A model generated the notes under the pieces. That model was not told the origin of the DNA. It was given only the letters and a program-made list of their open reading frames with translations, and did no database searches. Source: a bacterium (GTDB taxonomy: Bacteria; Pseudomonadota; Alphaproteobacteria; Rhizobiales; JAKIUO01). From it: DNA of 40,572 nucleotides. This document shows positions 16,459 to 25,820 of the stretch, one piece after another. The DNA is taken from positions 1 through 40,572 of the forward strand of contig JAAETJ010000628.1 of the NCBI GenBank assembly GCA_024228495.1, in the 5' to 3' direction. A program made the translations under genes and the position numbers. Each line of letters starts with the position of its first letter. Position 1 is the first letter of the stretch.

Positions 16459-19161
16459 CTAATCTGGCTTGTCTTGCAGATCTTTTAGCGCATAAAGCGC
16501 ATCAAGGGCCTCTTTGGGGGTCAGTTCGTCAAGATGCAACTCCTTGAACGCTTGCTCCAGAGCGCTGTCTTTGGCGCTTGGACGGACACTTTGCCGATGC
16601 GTTGCGGCAAACAAGGGCAGCTCTTCAATCATCTCAGAAGGCTTTTTGTGATCACTTGCTTGCTCCAGCAGAACCAACACCTCTGACGCACGAGAGATAA
16701 CACTTGAAGGCAAACCTGCCAGTCGCGCTACCTGAATACCGTATGAGCGATCCGCAGTACCAAAAATCACCTTGTGCAAAAAGATGATCTCATCCTTCCA
16801 TTCCTTGACCGACACCGTAACATTTGCGGCCCGCGCCAACTTTTGCGTAAGCGCTGTCAACTCATGATAATGGGTAGCAAACAAGGCCCGGCACTTATTA
16901 ATCTCATGCAGGTGTTCAATAGTCGCCCAAGCGATTGACAGACCATCATAGGTCGCCGTACCGCGGCCGATCTCATCAAGGATCACCAGGGACCGCTCGC
17001 TGGCCTGATTGAGAATAGCGGCGGTTTCTACCATCTCCACCATAAAAGTAGAGCGCCCGCGCGCCAGATCATCTGATGCGCCAACCCGCGAGAACAACCG
17101 GTCCACAAGCCCGATATGGGCCTTGCGTGCAGGCACAAAGCATCCCGCCTGCGCCATAACGGCAATCAGGGCATTTTGCCGAAGGAAGGTTGATTTACCT
17201 GCCATATTGGGGCCAGTCAGCACCCATAAACGGCCCCGCCTATCTTCGCGTTCCCCTTCTTCAAGCACGCAGTCATTTTCGATAAATGGCCCTTCGCTAC
17301 CCTTCACCAAGGCATGTTCAACAACAGGGTGACGCGCTCCGGCAATCGCAAAGCCCAGACCGTCATCGATCTTGGGACGCACATGGTTCTGCTCTTCGGC
17401 CAGTTGCGACAAGCCACTATAAACATCTAGTTCTGCAAGCGCATGAGCCGCCGCACCAATGACGGCTTGCGCCGCGAGAATATTGTGTGTCAAATCGCGA
17501 AACAGATCCAGTTCAATTGCCAGCGCCCGCTCACGCGCCGAGGTGATCTTTTGTTCGGCGTCCGATAGTTCAACCGTTGTAAAGCGAACAGCATTAGCCA
17601 GCGTCTGGCGATGGACATATGTTTCGCTCAAAGGCTGCTGCATCAAACGATCGCCATTGGCTGCCGTCACTTCGATAAAAAATCCAAGCACATTATTGTG
17701 GCGCACCTTAAGACTTTTGATATCGGTGTCTTGCGCATATTTGGTTTGCAGTTCCGCCAACACCTGACGGCTTTCATCGCGCAAGCGGCGCACTTCATCC
17801 AATTCAGGTCGATAGCCCTCATTGATAAAGCCACCATCACGCGCCAGAATTGGTAACTCGTCCACCAGCGCGCGCGACAACTCATCGAGCAATTGCTCAT
17901 CCAATGCGCCAAGGCGCGTGACGATGCTAGTCAGCGTTTCTGGCAGGCCAATGCATTGAGACAGGCGTGAGGCGATATTGGCCGCTTGCATCAACCCCTT
18001 TAAAACCACACCAAGGTCGCGCGGCCCCCCACGCGCCACAGAAAGCCTTGCTATGGCACGCGCCATATCGGGGGTCGATTTAAGTTGGCCGCGCACATCA
18101 TCACGCAGCCTGGTGTCCTTAAACAAAAACGAAACACCATCCAGTCGCCGTTCGACCAACTCGACATCCATCAACGGGGCCGACAAGCGAGACGCCAGTT
18201 CCCTTGATCCAGCCCCCGTCAAAGTCCGGTCCATCGTGCCAAGCAAGCTGACCTGACGCTCCCCCTTTAGAGAAGACAATAATTCCAAATTGATGCGGGT
18301 GGCGGCATCAATGACCATCCTGCCTTGCTTGCTCTGGCGCTTTGGGACACCAAGTACGGGGAAATGCTCAATCTGGGTGAGTTCCACATAACGTAGCAAG
18401 GCAGCTGTTGCGGCAAGCTCAAGCCGCGAAAAATCACCAAAGCCATCAAGGGCCCCTACCTGCAAATGCTTTTTCAACTGGGCCACGCCGGTGCGGCTAT
18501 CAAATGAAACAACTGGTTGGGGCGACAAGGTAGCATTGATCTGAGTGGCGATTACCTCCACGTCAAAGCCGCTTGCATCCCCCCCAAGTTCCTTATCAGA
18601 GAGCAATATTTCGCGCGGCATCAAGCGTACTAGCTCACCTGCCAGATCGGCGATGCCAGACTCGCAGATTTCGAAATCGCCGGTCGAAATATCGAGAGAG
18701 GCGAGCGCCACCTGCCCGCCGCTTTTGCCACGGAAAATCGCCGTCAGAAAATTATTGGCGCTATTCTCGAGCAGATTTTCTTCGGTGATGGTGCCAGGGG
18801 TGACAAGGCGCACCACATCGCGCTGCACAACTGCCTTGGCACCGCGCTTTTTGGCTTCAGACGGATCTTCCATCTGCTCGCAAACCGCGATCTTGAAACC
18901 AGCCTTGATGAGCTTTTGCAAATAGCCATCGGCGGCCCGCACCGGCACCCCGCACATGGGGATGGGTTCCCCCATATGTTTGCCTCTGGTGGTCAAGGTG
19001 ATACCTAAGGCCTGCGAGGCCACTTCCGCATCTTCGAAAAACAGCTCGTAAAAGTCCCCCATCCGGTAGAACAACAGGCTATCCAGATTGGCTGCCTTGA
19101 TCTCCAGAAACTGCGCCATCATCGGCGTTGTCTGGGCGTCAGATTTTTTTGTTACCGCCAT
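16459..19161 (-). CDS. mutS: DNA mismatch repair protein MutS
   Basis: The 900-residue mismatch-recognition ATPase is of normal family length. The mismatch-wedge motif FYRMGDFYELFF has the Phe-x-Glu at residues 37-39. The ATPase has Walker A TGPNMAGKSTFLRQ near 649, the D-loop/Walker B region LVILDEIGRGTATYDGLS and the switch ATHYHELT. A C-terminal helical tail follows. Start ATG at 19161; the next gene (maeB) is divergent, with about 200 bases between the coding starts. The C-terminus DELTPKEALDALYALKDLQ is the usual MutS end. Nothing appears broken. Confidence 0.98.
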   Translation of the reverse strand: MAVTKKSDAQTTPMMAQFLEIKAANLDSLLFYRMGDFYELFFEDAEVASQALGITLTTRGKHMGEPIPMCGVPVRAADGYLQKLIKAGFKIAVCEQMEDPSEAKKRGAKAVVQRDVVRLVTPGTITEENLLENSANNFLTAIFRGKSGGQVALASLDISTGDFEICESGIADLAGELVRLMPREILLSDKELGGDASGFDVEVIATQINATLSPQPVVSFDSRTGVAQLKKHLQVGALDGFGDFSRLELAATAALLRYVELTQIEHFPVLGVPKRQSKQGRMVIDAATRINLELLSSLKGERQVSLLGTMDRTLTGAGSRELASRLSAPLMDVELVERRLDGVSFLFKDTRLRDDVRGQLKSTPDMARAIARLSVARGGPRDLGVVLKGLMQAANIASRLSQCIGLPETLTSIVTRLGALDEQLLDELSRALVDELPILARDGGFINEGYRPELDEVRRLRDESRQVLAELQTKYAQDTDIKSLKVRHNNVLGFFIEVTAANGDRLMQQPLSETYVHRQTLANAVRFTTVELSDAEQKITSARERALAIELDLFRDLTHNILAAQAVIGAAAHALAELDVYSGLSQLAEEQNHVRPKIDDGLGFAIAGARHPVVEHALVKGSEGPFIENDCVLEEGEREDRRGRLWVLTGPNMAGKSTFLRQNALIAVMAQAGCFVPARKAHIGLVDRLFSRVGASDDLARGRSTFMVEMVETAAILNQASERSLVILDEIGRGTATYDGLSIAWATIEHLHEINKCRALFATHYHELTALTQKLARAANVTVSVKEWKDEIIFLHKVIFGTADRSYGIQVARLAGLPSSVISRASEVLVLLEQASDHKKPSEMIEELPLFAATHRQSVRPSAKDSALEQAFKELHLDELTPKEALDALYALKDLQDKPD

Positions 19162-19364
19162 GAGTCCCCATCAAAACACGTCTTTTATTGCCGACTCATA
19201 ACCTATTGAGACCAGCAACAAAAAGAGAAAAAGAAAAAAGCCGGCCAGCCACGCCAGAGATAATTAGTCTCGTGCCTTCTCTAAGGTTGAGCTTTGCACA
19301 GGCTGGGCTTATGGTGATTTCGAATAGTTTGACAAAAAAGCCAATTATTACACGCGAGAACAAT

Positions 19365-21644
19365 ATGCCATCACGCAAAAACAAACTTGGATGTACGGAC
19401 GAAGATGCTCTTCATTTCCACACCATGCACGGTAAACCGGGCAAGCTGGAAATCTGCCCCACCAAGCCCATGGCAACGCAGCGCGATTTATCGCTTGCCT
19501 ATTCCCCGGGTGTCGCCGCCCCGGTGCGGGCCATCGCGGAGGATCCCGGCAAGGCCTATGACTATACAAACAAGGGCAATCTCGTTGCCGTCATCTCCAA
19601 TGGCACGGCGATTCTTGGGCTTGGCGATCTTGGAGCATTGGCTTCCAAGCCAGTGATGGAAGGCAAGGCCGTGTTGTTCAAGCGCTTTGCCGATGTCGAC
19701 AGTATCGATATCGAAATTGATACCACCGACGCAGAACAGTTCATCAATTCGGTGCGTTATCTCGGCCCAAGTTTTGGCGGCATTAATCTCGAAGATATCA
19801 GTGCGCCCGATTGCTTCATCATCGAACAAAAACTGCGCGAGGTGATGGATATCCCGGTCTTTCATGACGACCAGCATGGTACGGCGATTATTTCAGCCGC
19901 CGGTCTCATCAATGCCATTGATCTCACTGGGCGCAATATCAAAGACATCCGTATGGTGGTGAACGGCGCGGGAGCCGCTGCTATTGCCTGTATTGAACTG
20001 GCCAAAAGCATGGGGGTTCCGCACCGTAATGTGACACTTTGCGATAGCAAAGGTGTCATTTACAAGGGCCGCCAGGAAGGCATGAACCAGTGGAAATCCG
20101 CCCATGCTATCGAAACCAAAGACCGCACCCTTGAGGAAGCCATGACCGGCGCTGATGTGCTCTATGGCCTGTCTGTGGCTGGCGCTATTTCCGCCAAGAT
20201 GGTGGACAAGATGGCGGTCCGGCCAATTATTTTTGCGATGGCCAATCCCGATCCGGAAATCACCCCCGAAGAAGTGCTGGCGGTACGCCCCGACGCCATC
20301 ATGGCGACCGGGCGCTCTGACTATCCCAATCAAGTCAACAATGTACTGGGCTTTCCCTACATCTTTCGTGGTGCTTTGGATGTGCAAGCCAGCGCCATCA
20401 ATGACGCGATGAAAATTGCGGCCGCCCAGGCCCTCGCCGAATTGGCACGCGAAAACGTGCCAGACGAAGTGGCCGCCGCCTACCAAGGAGAGCGCCCACA
20501 CTATGGTCCGGAATATATTATTCCGGCACCTTTCGACCCGCGCCTGATCGAAAAAATTCCTGCCGCCGTTGCCAGAGCTGCCATGGACACCGGTGTCGCC
20601 AACAAGCTCATCATTGATATGGATGCCTATGAAGCACGCCTGTCAGGACGTCTTAATCCCGCGGCTTCAACCCTGCAAACGATCTTCGCCAAGGTCAGAC
20701 GCGACCCCAAGCGAGTGGTATTTGCCGAAGGGGAAGAAGAACAGGTCGTGCATGCGGCTTACGCTTTCCTGAACGCCGGGCTCGGCCAACCGGTGCTTGT
20801 TGGACGCGCTGAAAAAATTGAAAAAGCCTTTGAAAAGGCTGGTATCAAGCGCCCACAAGAAATTGAAATTCAGACAGTGGAAGCGGGGGAAAGTAACAAG
20901 CAATATGTTGATTTCTTCTATGAACGCAACTGGCGCAAAGGGTTTCTTTATCGTGATTGTGCCCGCCTGGTACGCCTCGATCGCAATGTTTTTTCTTCTT
21001 GCATGGTGGGAATGGGTCACGCGGATGCCATGGTTACTGGCCTCACGCGAAACTGGTATATTTCCTATAAAAATGTCCAATATGCCCTCGACCCCAAACC
21101 TGGCCGCACCGTTATCGGCGTGACCTTGACGATCAACAAAGGGCGCACGGTTTTGCTGGCAGACACCGCCATTCACGAAACCCCCAGCCCCGAACAACTG
21201 GCCGATATCGCCATTGAAGCTGCCGCAGCCGCCCGCCGCTTTGGCTATGAGCCCCGCGTTGCCCTGCTGGCCTATTCGACTTTTGGCTATCCCAAGGGAC
21301 AAAGTTCCGAGCGCATGAAAAATGCCGTAAAAATTCTTGATCAGCGCGGCGTCAACTTTGAATATGATGGGGAAATGGCCGCCGACGTGGCATTGTCTGC
21401 CAAGGCCATGGCGCTGTATCCCAATTGTCGCTTGTCACAGCCCGCCAATGTACTGATCATGCCGGGCTGGAACTCGGCCTCTGTTTCCACGAAAATGCTG
21501 GAGACGCTTGGCGGCAGTACCGTCATTGGCCCGATGCTGGTGGGACTTGAAAAACCTGTGCAAATCGCCAAGTTTGGGGCTAGCGATAGTGATCTGGTTA
21601 ATCTGGCCGCCATTGCTGCCTATGACGCCGCCGACAAGAGCTAG
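19365..21644 (+). CDS. maeB: NADP-dependent malic enzyme fused to phosphotransacetylase-like domain
   Basis: The 759-residue protein is taken from the ATG at 19365 (MPSRKNKLGC). An in-frame start at 19188 would add 59 residues with no family counterpart. Residues 1 to about 430 are the malic enzyme, with PLAYSPGVAAP-like start YSPGVAAPVRAIAEDP, HDDQHGTAI and the nucleotide-binding VVNGAGAAAIACIEL. The remainder is a phosphate acetyltransferase-like domain (VVFAEGEEEQVVHAA, MVTGLTRNW), usually regulatory in MaeB and binding acetyl-CoA. It decarboxylates malate to pyruvate, supplying NADPH and draining malate made by the glyoxylate shunt. It is a single gene, divergent from mutS. Confidence 0.96.
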   Translation: MPSRKNKLGCTDEDALHFHTMHGKPGKLEICPTKPMATQRDLSLAYSPGVAAPVRAIAEDPGKAYDYTNKGNLVAVISNGTAILGLGDLGALASKPVMEGKAVLFKRFADVDSIDIEIDTTDAEQFINSVRYLGPSFGGINLEDISAPDCFIIEQKLREVMDIPVFHDDQHGTAIISAAGLINAIDLTGRNIKDIRMVVNGAGAAAIACIELAKSMGVPHRNVTLCDSKGVIYKGRQEGMNQWKSAHAIETKDRTLEEAMTGADVLYGLSVAGAISAKMVDKMAVRPIIFAMANPDPEITPEEVLAVRPDAIMATGRSDYPNQVNNVLGFPYIFRGALDVQASAINDAMKIAAAQALAELARENVPDEVAAAYQGERPHYGPEYIIPAPFDPRLIEKIPAAVARAAMDTGVANKLIIDMDAYEARLSGRLNPAASTLQTIFAKVRRDPKRVVFAEGEEEQVVHAAYAFLNAGLGQPVLVGRAEKIEKAFEKAGIKRPQEIEIQTVEAGESNKQYVDFFYERNWRKGFLYRDCARLVRLDRNVFSSCMVGMGHADAMVTGLTRNWYISYKNVQYALDPKPGRTVIGVTLTINKGRTVLLADTAIHETPSPEQLADIAIEAAAAARRFGYEPRVALLAYSTFGYPKGQSSERMKNAVKILDQRGVNFEYDGEMAADVALSAKAMALYPNCRLSQPANVLIMPGWNSASVSTKMLETLGGSTVIGPMLVGLEKPVQIAKFGASDSDLVNLAAIAAYDAADKS

Positions 21645-21710
21645 AAAGTTTGACAAGTTTCATGTGGTGGTTCTGGTTTTGTCTGGAATATGAACCGCAA
21701 GGAAACTGAT

Positions 21711-21914
21711 ATGCTTGAGCTACACCAGTTTGCACCGACTTGGGACCTCCCCAACGGGTCACCTTTTTGCATGAAAATCGAGGCTTATCAGCGGCTGGCC
21801 AACATAGAATATGAAATGCAGCTGGTCACAGGTCCCTGCAAAGGCTCAAATGGCAAAGCCCCATGGATCATTGATGGTGAAAAAAACACTTCCAGACAGA
21901 CACTTGATTATCTA
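21711..21914 (+). pseudogene. 5' remnant of glutathione S-transferase-like (metaxin/FAX-like) gene
   Basis: The ATG follows AAGGAAACTGAT. The 68 codons left match the thioredoxin-fold N-terminus of this GST group: LHQFAPTWDLPNGSPFCMKIEAYQRLANIEYE, then GKAPWIIDGEKN. After the CTA codon at 21912-21914 the frame enters a palindromic element and ends at 22061. If the element and one TA copy are removed, the frame continues directly as LAPEQQAWLSCEQ from 22077, which reads like the next GST helix. At about 22110 an IS200 element cuts it off again, and I find no 3' half beyond it. The gene is therefore dead by two successive insertions. Confidence 0.8.
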
Positions 21915-22074
21915 GAGCGGTTTGCGTTCACTCAGAATCATTTCAGCTGGCGGTTTTGCTCCGTTTTCGGCGCAAAGAAACTTGAAAATATCCAGATATA
22001 TCCTACATTTCTTCACTTGAAACCGAACCAAAACAGCTCTGCTGATTCTGATCCCGAGTGAATGCAAACCGCTC
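21915..22074. mobile_element. 160-bp MITE-like palindromic element with TA target duplication
   Basis: Ends GAGCGGTTTGCGTTCACTC (from 21915) and GAGTGAATGCAAACCGCTC (to 22074) are inverted with one mismatch, and both are flanked by TA. The pairing can extend inward (AGAATCA with TGATTCT-like bases). No transposase is encoded. TA duplication is the hallmark of the IS630/Tc1-mariner group, so the likely mobilising enzyme is of that type (inference). The CTAGAGC outer boundary resembles palindromes frequent in Hyphomicrobiales genomes. Confidence 0.75.
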
Positions 22075-22076
22075 TA

Positions 22077-22109
22077 GCACCTGAACAGCAAGCATGGCTA
22101 TCCTGTGAA
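22077..22109 (+). pseudogene. Internal fragment of the broken GST-like gene
   Basis: Eleven codons (APEQQAWLSCE) lie between the palindromic element and the IS200 element. They are in frame with the 5' remnant when the former is excised with one TA copy. Similarity to the L-x-PEQ-x-A start of the GST C-terminal helical domain supports their belonging to the same gene. Confidence 0.55.
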
Positions 22110-22110
22110 C

Positions 22111-22675
22111 AACCACCGGCTAAAGCCGGTGGCTTCGGGTTACGGCTGAAAGCCGGATTGTCCGGCCTAAAGGCCGACTACAATACACTGAAGTCATCAT
22201 CTGGATCTTCAGGTTTTTGATTTTCTATATACTTTTTCCATACCTCATCGGTGACATTGCCACTTGATGCCACCCAATATCCCCTAGCCCACAAATGCTG
22301 GTCCCAATACCGTTTCCGAAGAACAGCATATTCCGAAAGAAGCTTGTGCGAACTTTTCCCCTTCAAATACTGCACTGCCCGTGACACAGACAGTTGCGGC
22401 GGGATACCGATAAGCATATGAACATGATCGCGATTGATCGAACCGGCGTAGATGATCATTTCCTTGCTACGGGCTATTTCTCGTAACAACTCTCGACACC
22501 TGTGGCCGACATCACCACCAAGAACCGAGTAACGATATTTCGTCACCCAGACAATGTGGTATTTACAATCCCAGATGGTATGACTACCGCGTTTATAATT
22601 TTCCATGCCTCCAACTTACCGCAAGATCCCTGCCGCCTAAAGGCGTGGGATTTGCGGATCCCCTATCGGGGACTT
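22111..22675 (-). mobile_element. IS200/IS605-family element carrying only tnpA
   Basis: The element has the single-strand transposition layout: hairpins at both ends and a Y1 transposase between. On the right-end side are perfect stems at 22113-22132 (CCACCGGC-TAAA-GCCGGTGG), 22143-22155 and 22163-22176 (CGGCC-TAAA-GGCCG). On the left-end side are an imperfect CGCC-TAAA-GGCG stem at 22631-22645 and a CCCC/GGGG stem at 22660-22672. There are no terminal inverted repeats and no accessory tnpB. Exact ends cannot be fixed without an empty site. It truncates the GST remnant. Confidence 0.82.
22178..22606 (-). CDS. tnpA: IS200/IS605-family Y1 transposase
   Basis: The 142-residue protein has typical length for the family. 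The HUH motif region is INRDHVHMLIGIPP (His-x-His with the strand-helix context). The nucleophile helix carries GYWVASSGNVTDEVWKKYIENQ, with a Tyr in KKYIE near residue 125. N-terminal HTIWDCKYHIVWVTKYR is a family signature. It acts as a dimer that cuts and rejoins single-stranded element ends at the flanking hairpins. The frame is intact, so the copy may still be active. The tail PEDPDDDFSVL is acidic. Confidence 0.95.
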   Translation of the reverse strand: MENYKRGSHTIWDCKYHIVWVTKYRYSVLGGDVGHRCRELLREIARSKEMIIYAGSINRDHVHMLIGIPPQLSVSRAVQYLKGKSSHKLLSEYAVLRKRYWDQHLWARGYWVASSGNVTDEVWKKYIENQKPEDPDDDFSVL

Positions 22676-22764
22676 TAAAAGGGGATTTGAGCCAGGAATA
22701 GCTGGTGCTCGATGATATTACCGGCCAAGATAAGAAATTACCATAAATTACGCTGAAAATTACG

Positions 22765-24105
22765 CTAGCCATCAATTTTTCGCAAGATGCGAGGTAGTTC
22801 CAGTCCGCCGGTTACATAGGAGATGGAGTAGGCATGTAAGAACAAGATATGTGACGTGTAATGATGTGGGTTATTGCTACCGACCAGCATTGCATGCGCA
22901 AGAACGGTAGATGCAAGAGAAGCGAAAACCAACAAATACGGCATAAAGTCACCCGACTTGCGCAAGCGTTTTTGTAGTGACCACAAAAATATTACTCCGA
23001 ATATTCCCAGAGTGCTACCTCCCCAAAAACCTCGAAGAAATAGCGTTGGAAGGGCCGACAGGTAGGCAAAAAAATCTGTATATATATGAGTGTAAACAAT
23101 CTTTTCGAAATGACCAATACCTTCTCTGCTGTGTTTTGTTTCTGAGTAGATTGTGGAGTAACCGCCGATAATTGTCCCTTTTCCATATTCAAATCGTTCA
23201 ATAATTTCTGGTGCAAAAAGTATATTGGCAAGACCTTCACCAAAATTGGGCAACCATATGATAAACGAGGCCAGCAACTCTTTTGTTGTCATGCTGTTAT
23301 AGGCGACACGCATGGCGAGTTTTTTAATGTTTTCACTGGCAATCGCGATTTCCTCAAACAATAAATAATTGCGAAACAACCATGGGGAAAGCACCAGAAC
23401 CGTGCCTAGAAGAAGTGCAAGTGCAAGTAACAACCCGCGACCTGTCAGGGCACGGCTGGCTACAAAAAGTGCAAGGGATGTAAATAGCGGAACGATGGCG
23501 TAAGGGGGATAAAATAGCGCGCCGATCCCAGAAAAAGCACCCGCCAGAATAGCAAAAAAAATAGAACTTCGACGATAAGACAAAAGCAAGGAATAACTTG
23601 ATGCGGTAATTGCCAGGGTAACAAAAACAAAGGGCAGTAGCGAGGAAGAAAACTTGCTCAGACCTGCAGAAAACATAAAAAATAACAAAGTTAAGACGGC
23701 AATTTCCCGGCTGCCAGACAACTCAAAGGCCAGAAGAAACACGACACCAAGCGTTATTAAAGACGCAAATATCTGCGTTGCAATAAGAATGTGCAAGAAA
23801 GTCTTTTGCTGACAATTCCTGCGCTTGCTGGCAAGACATGACATGTCATCTGCGGTAGATGGTACAAGCCATGCTAGAGCGGCCATCATGGCCGGATAGC
23901 CAGGCGCATGATAATATCCGGGCGTTTTATTATCGATCTTTCCACCATTTGTAAATACGCTGTGGCGGTGAATGGATACGGCAATTTCCAGACTTTTCCA
24001 GCTGATATATTTGGGTGAAGCTCGATAGTGGACAGATACCAGAGCGACAAACAAGACTATAATAATAGACACAATAATAAAGCTGGCTCTGGAAAAATAA
24101 TTCAT
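22765..24105 (-). CDS. Multi-pass membrane protein, GT39/ArnT-like glycosyltransferase candidate
   Basis: The 446-residue protein has roughly ten hydrophobic segments. I chose the ATG at 24105 (MNYFSRASFIIVSIIIVLF), where the first membrane helix begins; a TTG at 24162 would add 19 polar residues. The first loop after helix 1 is long and contains NKTPGYYHAPGYPAMMAALAWL. This is like the extracytoplasmic loop with the YHAPGYP-type motif seen in lipid-linked sugar transferases of the GT39/PMT superfamily. The substrate is unknown. It shares strand and a short gap with the short-chain dehydrogenase upstream, perhaps as an operon. More AT-rich and less regular in codon use than the core genes. 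Confidence 0.65.
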   Translation of the reverse strand: MNYFSRASFIIVSIIIVLFVALVSVHYRASPKYISWKSLEIAVSIHRHSVFTNGGKIDNKTPGYYHAPGYPAMMAALAWLVPSTADDMSCLASKRRNCQQKTFLHILIATQIFASLITLGVVFLLAFELSGSREIAVLTLLFFMFSAGLSKFSSSLLPFVFVTLAITASSYSLLLSYRRSSIFFAILAGAFSGIGALFYPPYAIVPLFTSLALFVASRALTGRGLLLALALLLGTVLVLSPWLFRNYLLFEEIAIASENIKKLAMRVAYNSMTTKELLASFIIWLPNFGEGLANILFAPEIIERFEYGKGTIIGGYSTIYSETKHSREGIGHFEKIVYTHIYTDFFAYLSALPTLFLRGFWGGSTLGIFGVIFLWSLQKRLRKSGDFMPYLLVFASLASTVLAHAMLVGSNNPHHYTSHILFLHAYSISYVTGGLELPRILRKIDG

Positions 24106-24189
24106 TTGTTGTTTTCTTAAATTGCTGCGCTGTCGCGTCCAGAAGCTAAGGGGTTGTCTCAAAGAACGGTTCGGATTAACTCAAAAGCA

Positions 24190-24987
24190 TCATTGGGTGT
24201 ATATTCTTTTCAATAGCGGGTTTAGGGTTCGCATAAACAGCTTATGCGGCAGAACCTTTACACCAAGCCGGTAAAAAGCGCCAAGGAAACCGGGAGTGAT
24301 GACTGTCTGGCCCGCCATGAACCCCTCATAGCCTACTCGCGCAACGCTTTTGGAGGTCAGCATTGGAGTTAAGTTTTGCATAGCTGTACCGCCGTGCTGG
24401 ATAAATCTGGTATCAACCGGTCCTGGGACGAGCACGGATATTTTAATATCACTGCCCCGCATTTCTTCGTTAATAGCTCTAGTAAGTGAGATCATGTAGC
24501 TTTTGCTGGCGCTATACAGAGCCAAGTTCGGTACAGGAAGCAAACCGCTAAGAGAGGCAATGTTCAATACTCCACCCCCTCCATGCTTGCGCATAGCTGG
24601 CAGGCATTTGTGTATCAATTCGGTTGTGGATGTTATGTTGAGCTGAACAAGAGCTTTTACCCCATCTATATCAGAGTCTTCAAAAGAACCCAGAAAGGAA
24701 ATGGCGGCTGAATTGACCAGCTTGTCCACATAAAATCCTTGCTGCACAATGTGCTCTGTCAATTGCGATGCGGCACCTTTCTGCATAAGGTCAAAGGAGG
24801 CTATATGAACCTGCGTTTTCCATAGATTCTGGATTTTGTCGGCGGCGATCCTCAGTTGGTTGTGATTGCGGGCAACCAGAAATAAAGTGTCTCCACGCTC
24901 AGCAAAACACTCGGCCAGTGCAAGGCCAATTCCATCAGATCCCCCAGTGATCAAAGTTACCGGTTTTTCGTTTGAAACATCGCTCAA
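24190..24987 (-). CDS. Short-chain dehydrogenase/reductase
   Basis: I start the 265-residue protein at TTG 24987 behind AAGGATAGTGAA; the open frame extends upstream to 25095 but those residues look untranslated. The cofactor motif is TGGSDGIG (just after residue 12). The NNAG position reads NSAA, and the catalytic set is Ser in IASLSG, Tyr and Lys in YSASK. VPGPVDTRF is the usual substrate-loop start. The classical SDR fold is followed by a C-terminal extension of about 40 residues (GFLGAFYRLGVKVLPHKLFMRTLNPLLKRI), like membrane-associated or acyl-chain-acting SDRs. Substrate not deducible. Confidence 0.88.
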   Translation of the reverse strand: MSDVSNEKPVTLITGGSDGIGLALAECFAERGDTLFLVARNHNQLRIAADKIQNLWKTQVHIASFDLMQKGAASQLTEHIVQQGFYVDKLVNSAAISFLGSFEDSDIDGVKALVQLNITSTTELIHKCLPAMRKHGGGGVLNIASLSGLLPVPNLALYSASKSYMISLTRAINEEMRGSDIKISVLVPGPVDTRFIQHGGTAMQNLTPMLTSKSVARVGYEGFMAGQTVITPGFLGAFYRLGVKVLPHKLFMRTLNPLLKRIYTQ

Positions 24988-25212
24988 TTCACTATCCTTA
25001 CTGCAATTGTGCCCATTGCAACACTGGTGTTGTAATGAGCCAAAATACCAAAATACAAAGAAATAAAATTTCCCATCAAACCGCGATCTCTTCAATTTTT
25101 ATTCGCGTGGCCATATCGAGGATTACGATAATGGTATGGACGCTCCATTCGGCTTCGAAATGAGCCATACTGGATGCGTTGACAATTACTCATCCATTAA
25201 CAGGAGGCGTCC

Positions 25213-25693
25213 ATGACGGTTAGCATTACCACTATAGGTCTCGACCTTGCAAAGACTGTTTTTCAGGTTCACTGTGCCGATGATAACGGCAACCCTGTCT
25301 TGAAGAAACGTTTGCGCCGGGGGCAGCTGCTGGCTTTTTTTTGCTGGTCTCAAGCCGTGCCTGATCGGCATGGAGGCCTGTGGTAGCACGCATTACTGGG
25401 TGCGCGAATTACAATGCCTTGGTCATGAGGCGCGCCTGATTGCACCGCAATTTGTCAAGACCAACAAAAACGATGCCTCTGATGCCGAAGCGATTTACGA
25501 GGCCATATGTGAAGCGATGCTGCGCCCGACCATGCGCTTTGCGCCGATCAACAGTGCCGAACAGCAATCGGTTTTGATGCTGCACCGGGCACAGGAACTT
25601 CTGGTGCGCAAAAAAACCGCTCCTCAATGCCTTACTTGGCCATTACGCCGGGTTGAAGTTTTGGCAGTAGCAGTGTGTGCGGTCTCCGCGTAA
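25213..25693 (+). pseudogene. Broken IS110-family (DEDD) transposase
   Basis: The ATG follows CAGGAGGCGTCC, an excellent SD. The N-terminus TIGLDLAKTVFQVHCADDNG has the first Asp of the DEDD site. A run of eight Ts at 25335-25342 shifts the frame. In the other frame the protein continues GMEACGSTHYWVRELQCLGHEARLIAPQFVK and NDASDAEAIYEA, the rest of the RuvC-like site. It then goes bad after VRKKTAPQCLTWPLRR, and the frame ends at 25693. The C-terminal Transposase_20 domain with the Ser is absent. Two lesions (slip plus truncation) make it inactive. Confidence 0.85.
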
Positions 25694-25794
25694 AATCCGG
25701 ACAACCGGATTGTGACCCTTAATGAACCGGGCCACGGTCCGTATCAATCAGGCCGCCAGGTAAAAAATCAGCCATCCGGATATAAGGGGGTGAA

Positions 25795-25820
25795 ACAGGG
25801 AATTTATAGAGATTCCCTGT
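25795..25820. repeat. Perfect 9-bp inverted repeat in the gap before the carbonic anhydrase
   Basis: ACAGGGAAT (25795-25803) and ATTCCCTGT (25812-25820) flank an 8-base loop. No T run follows, so it is not a clear terminator. It lies between the dead IS110 gene and the carbonic anhydrase gene and may be an insertion-element remnant. A second small stem, TCCGG/CCGGA, is near 25696-25708. Confidence 0.55.

Noticed and set aside
25335-25342. Programmed frameshift in the IS110-type transposase
   Set aside because: The family makes its transposase from one frame, and the C-terminal domain is missing, so decay explains the slip better.
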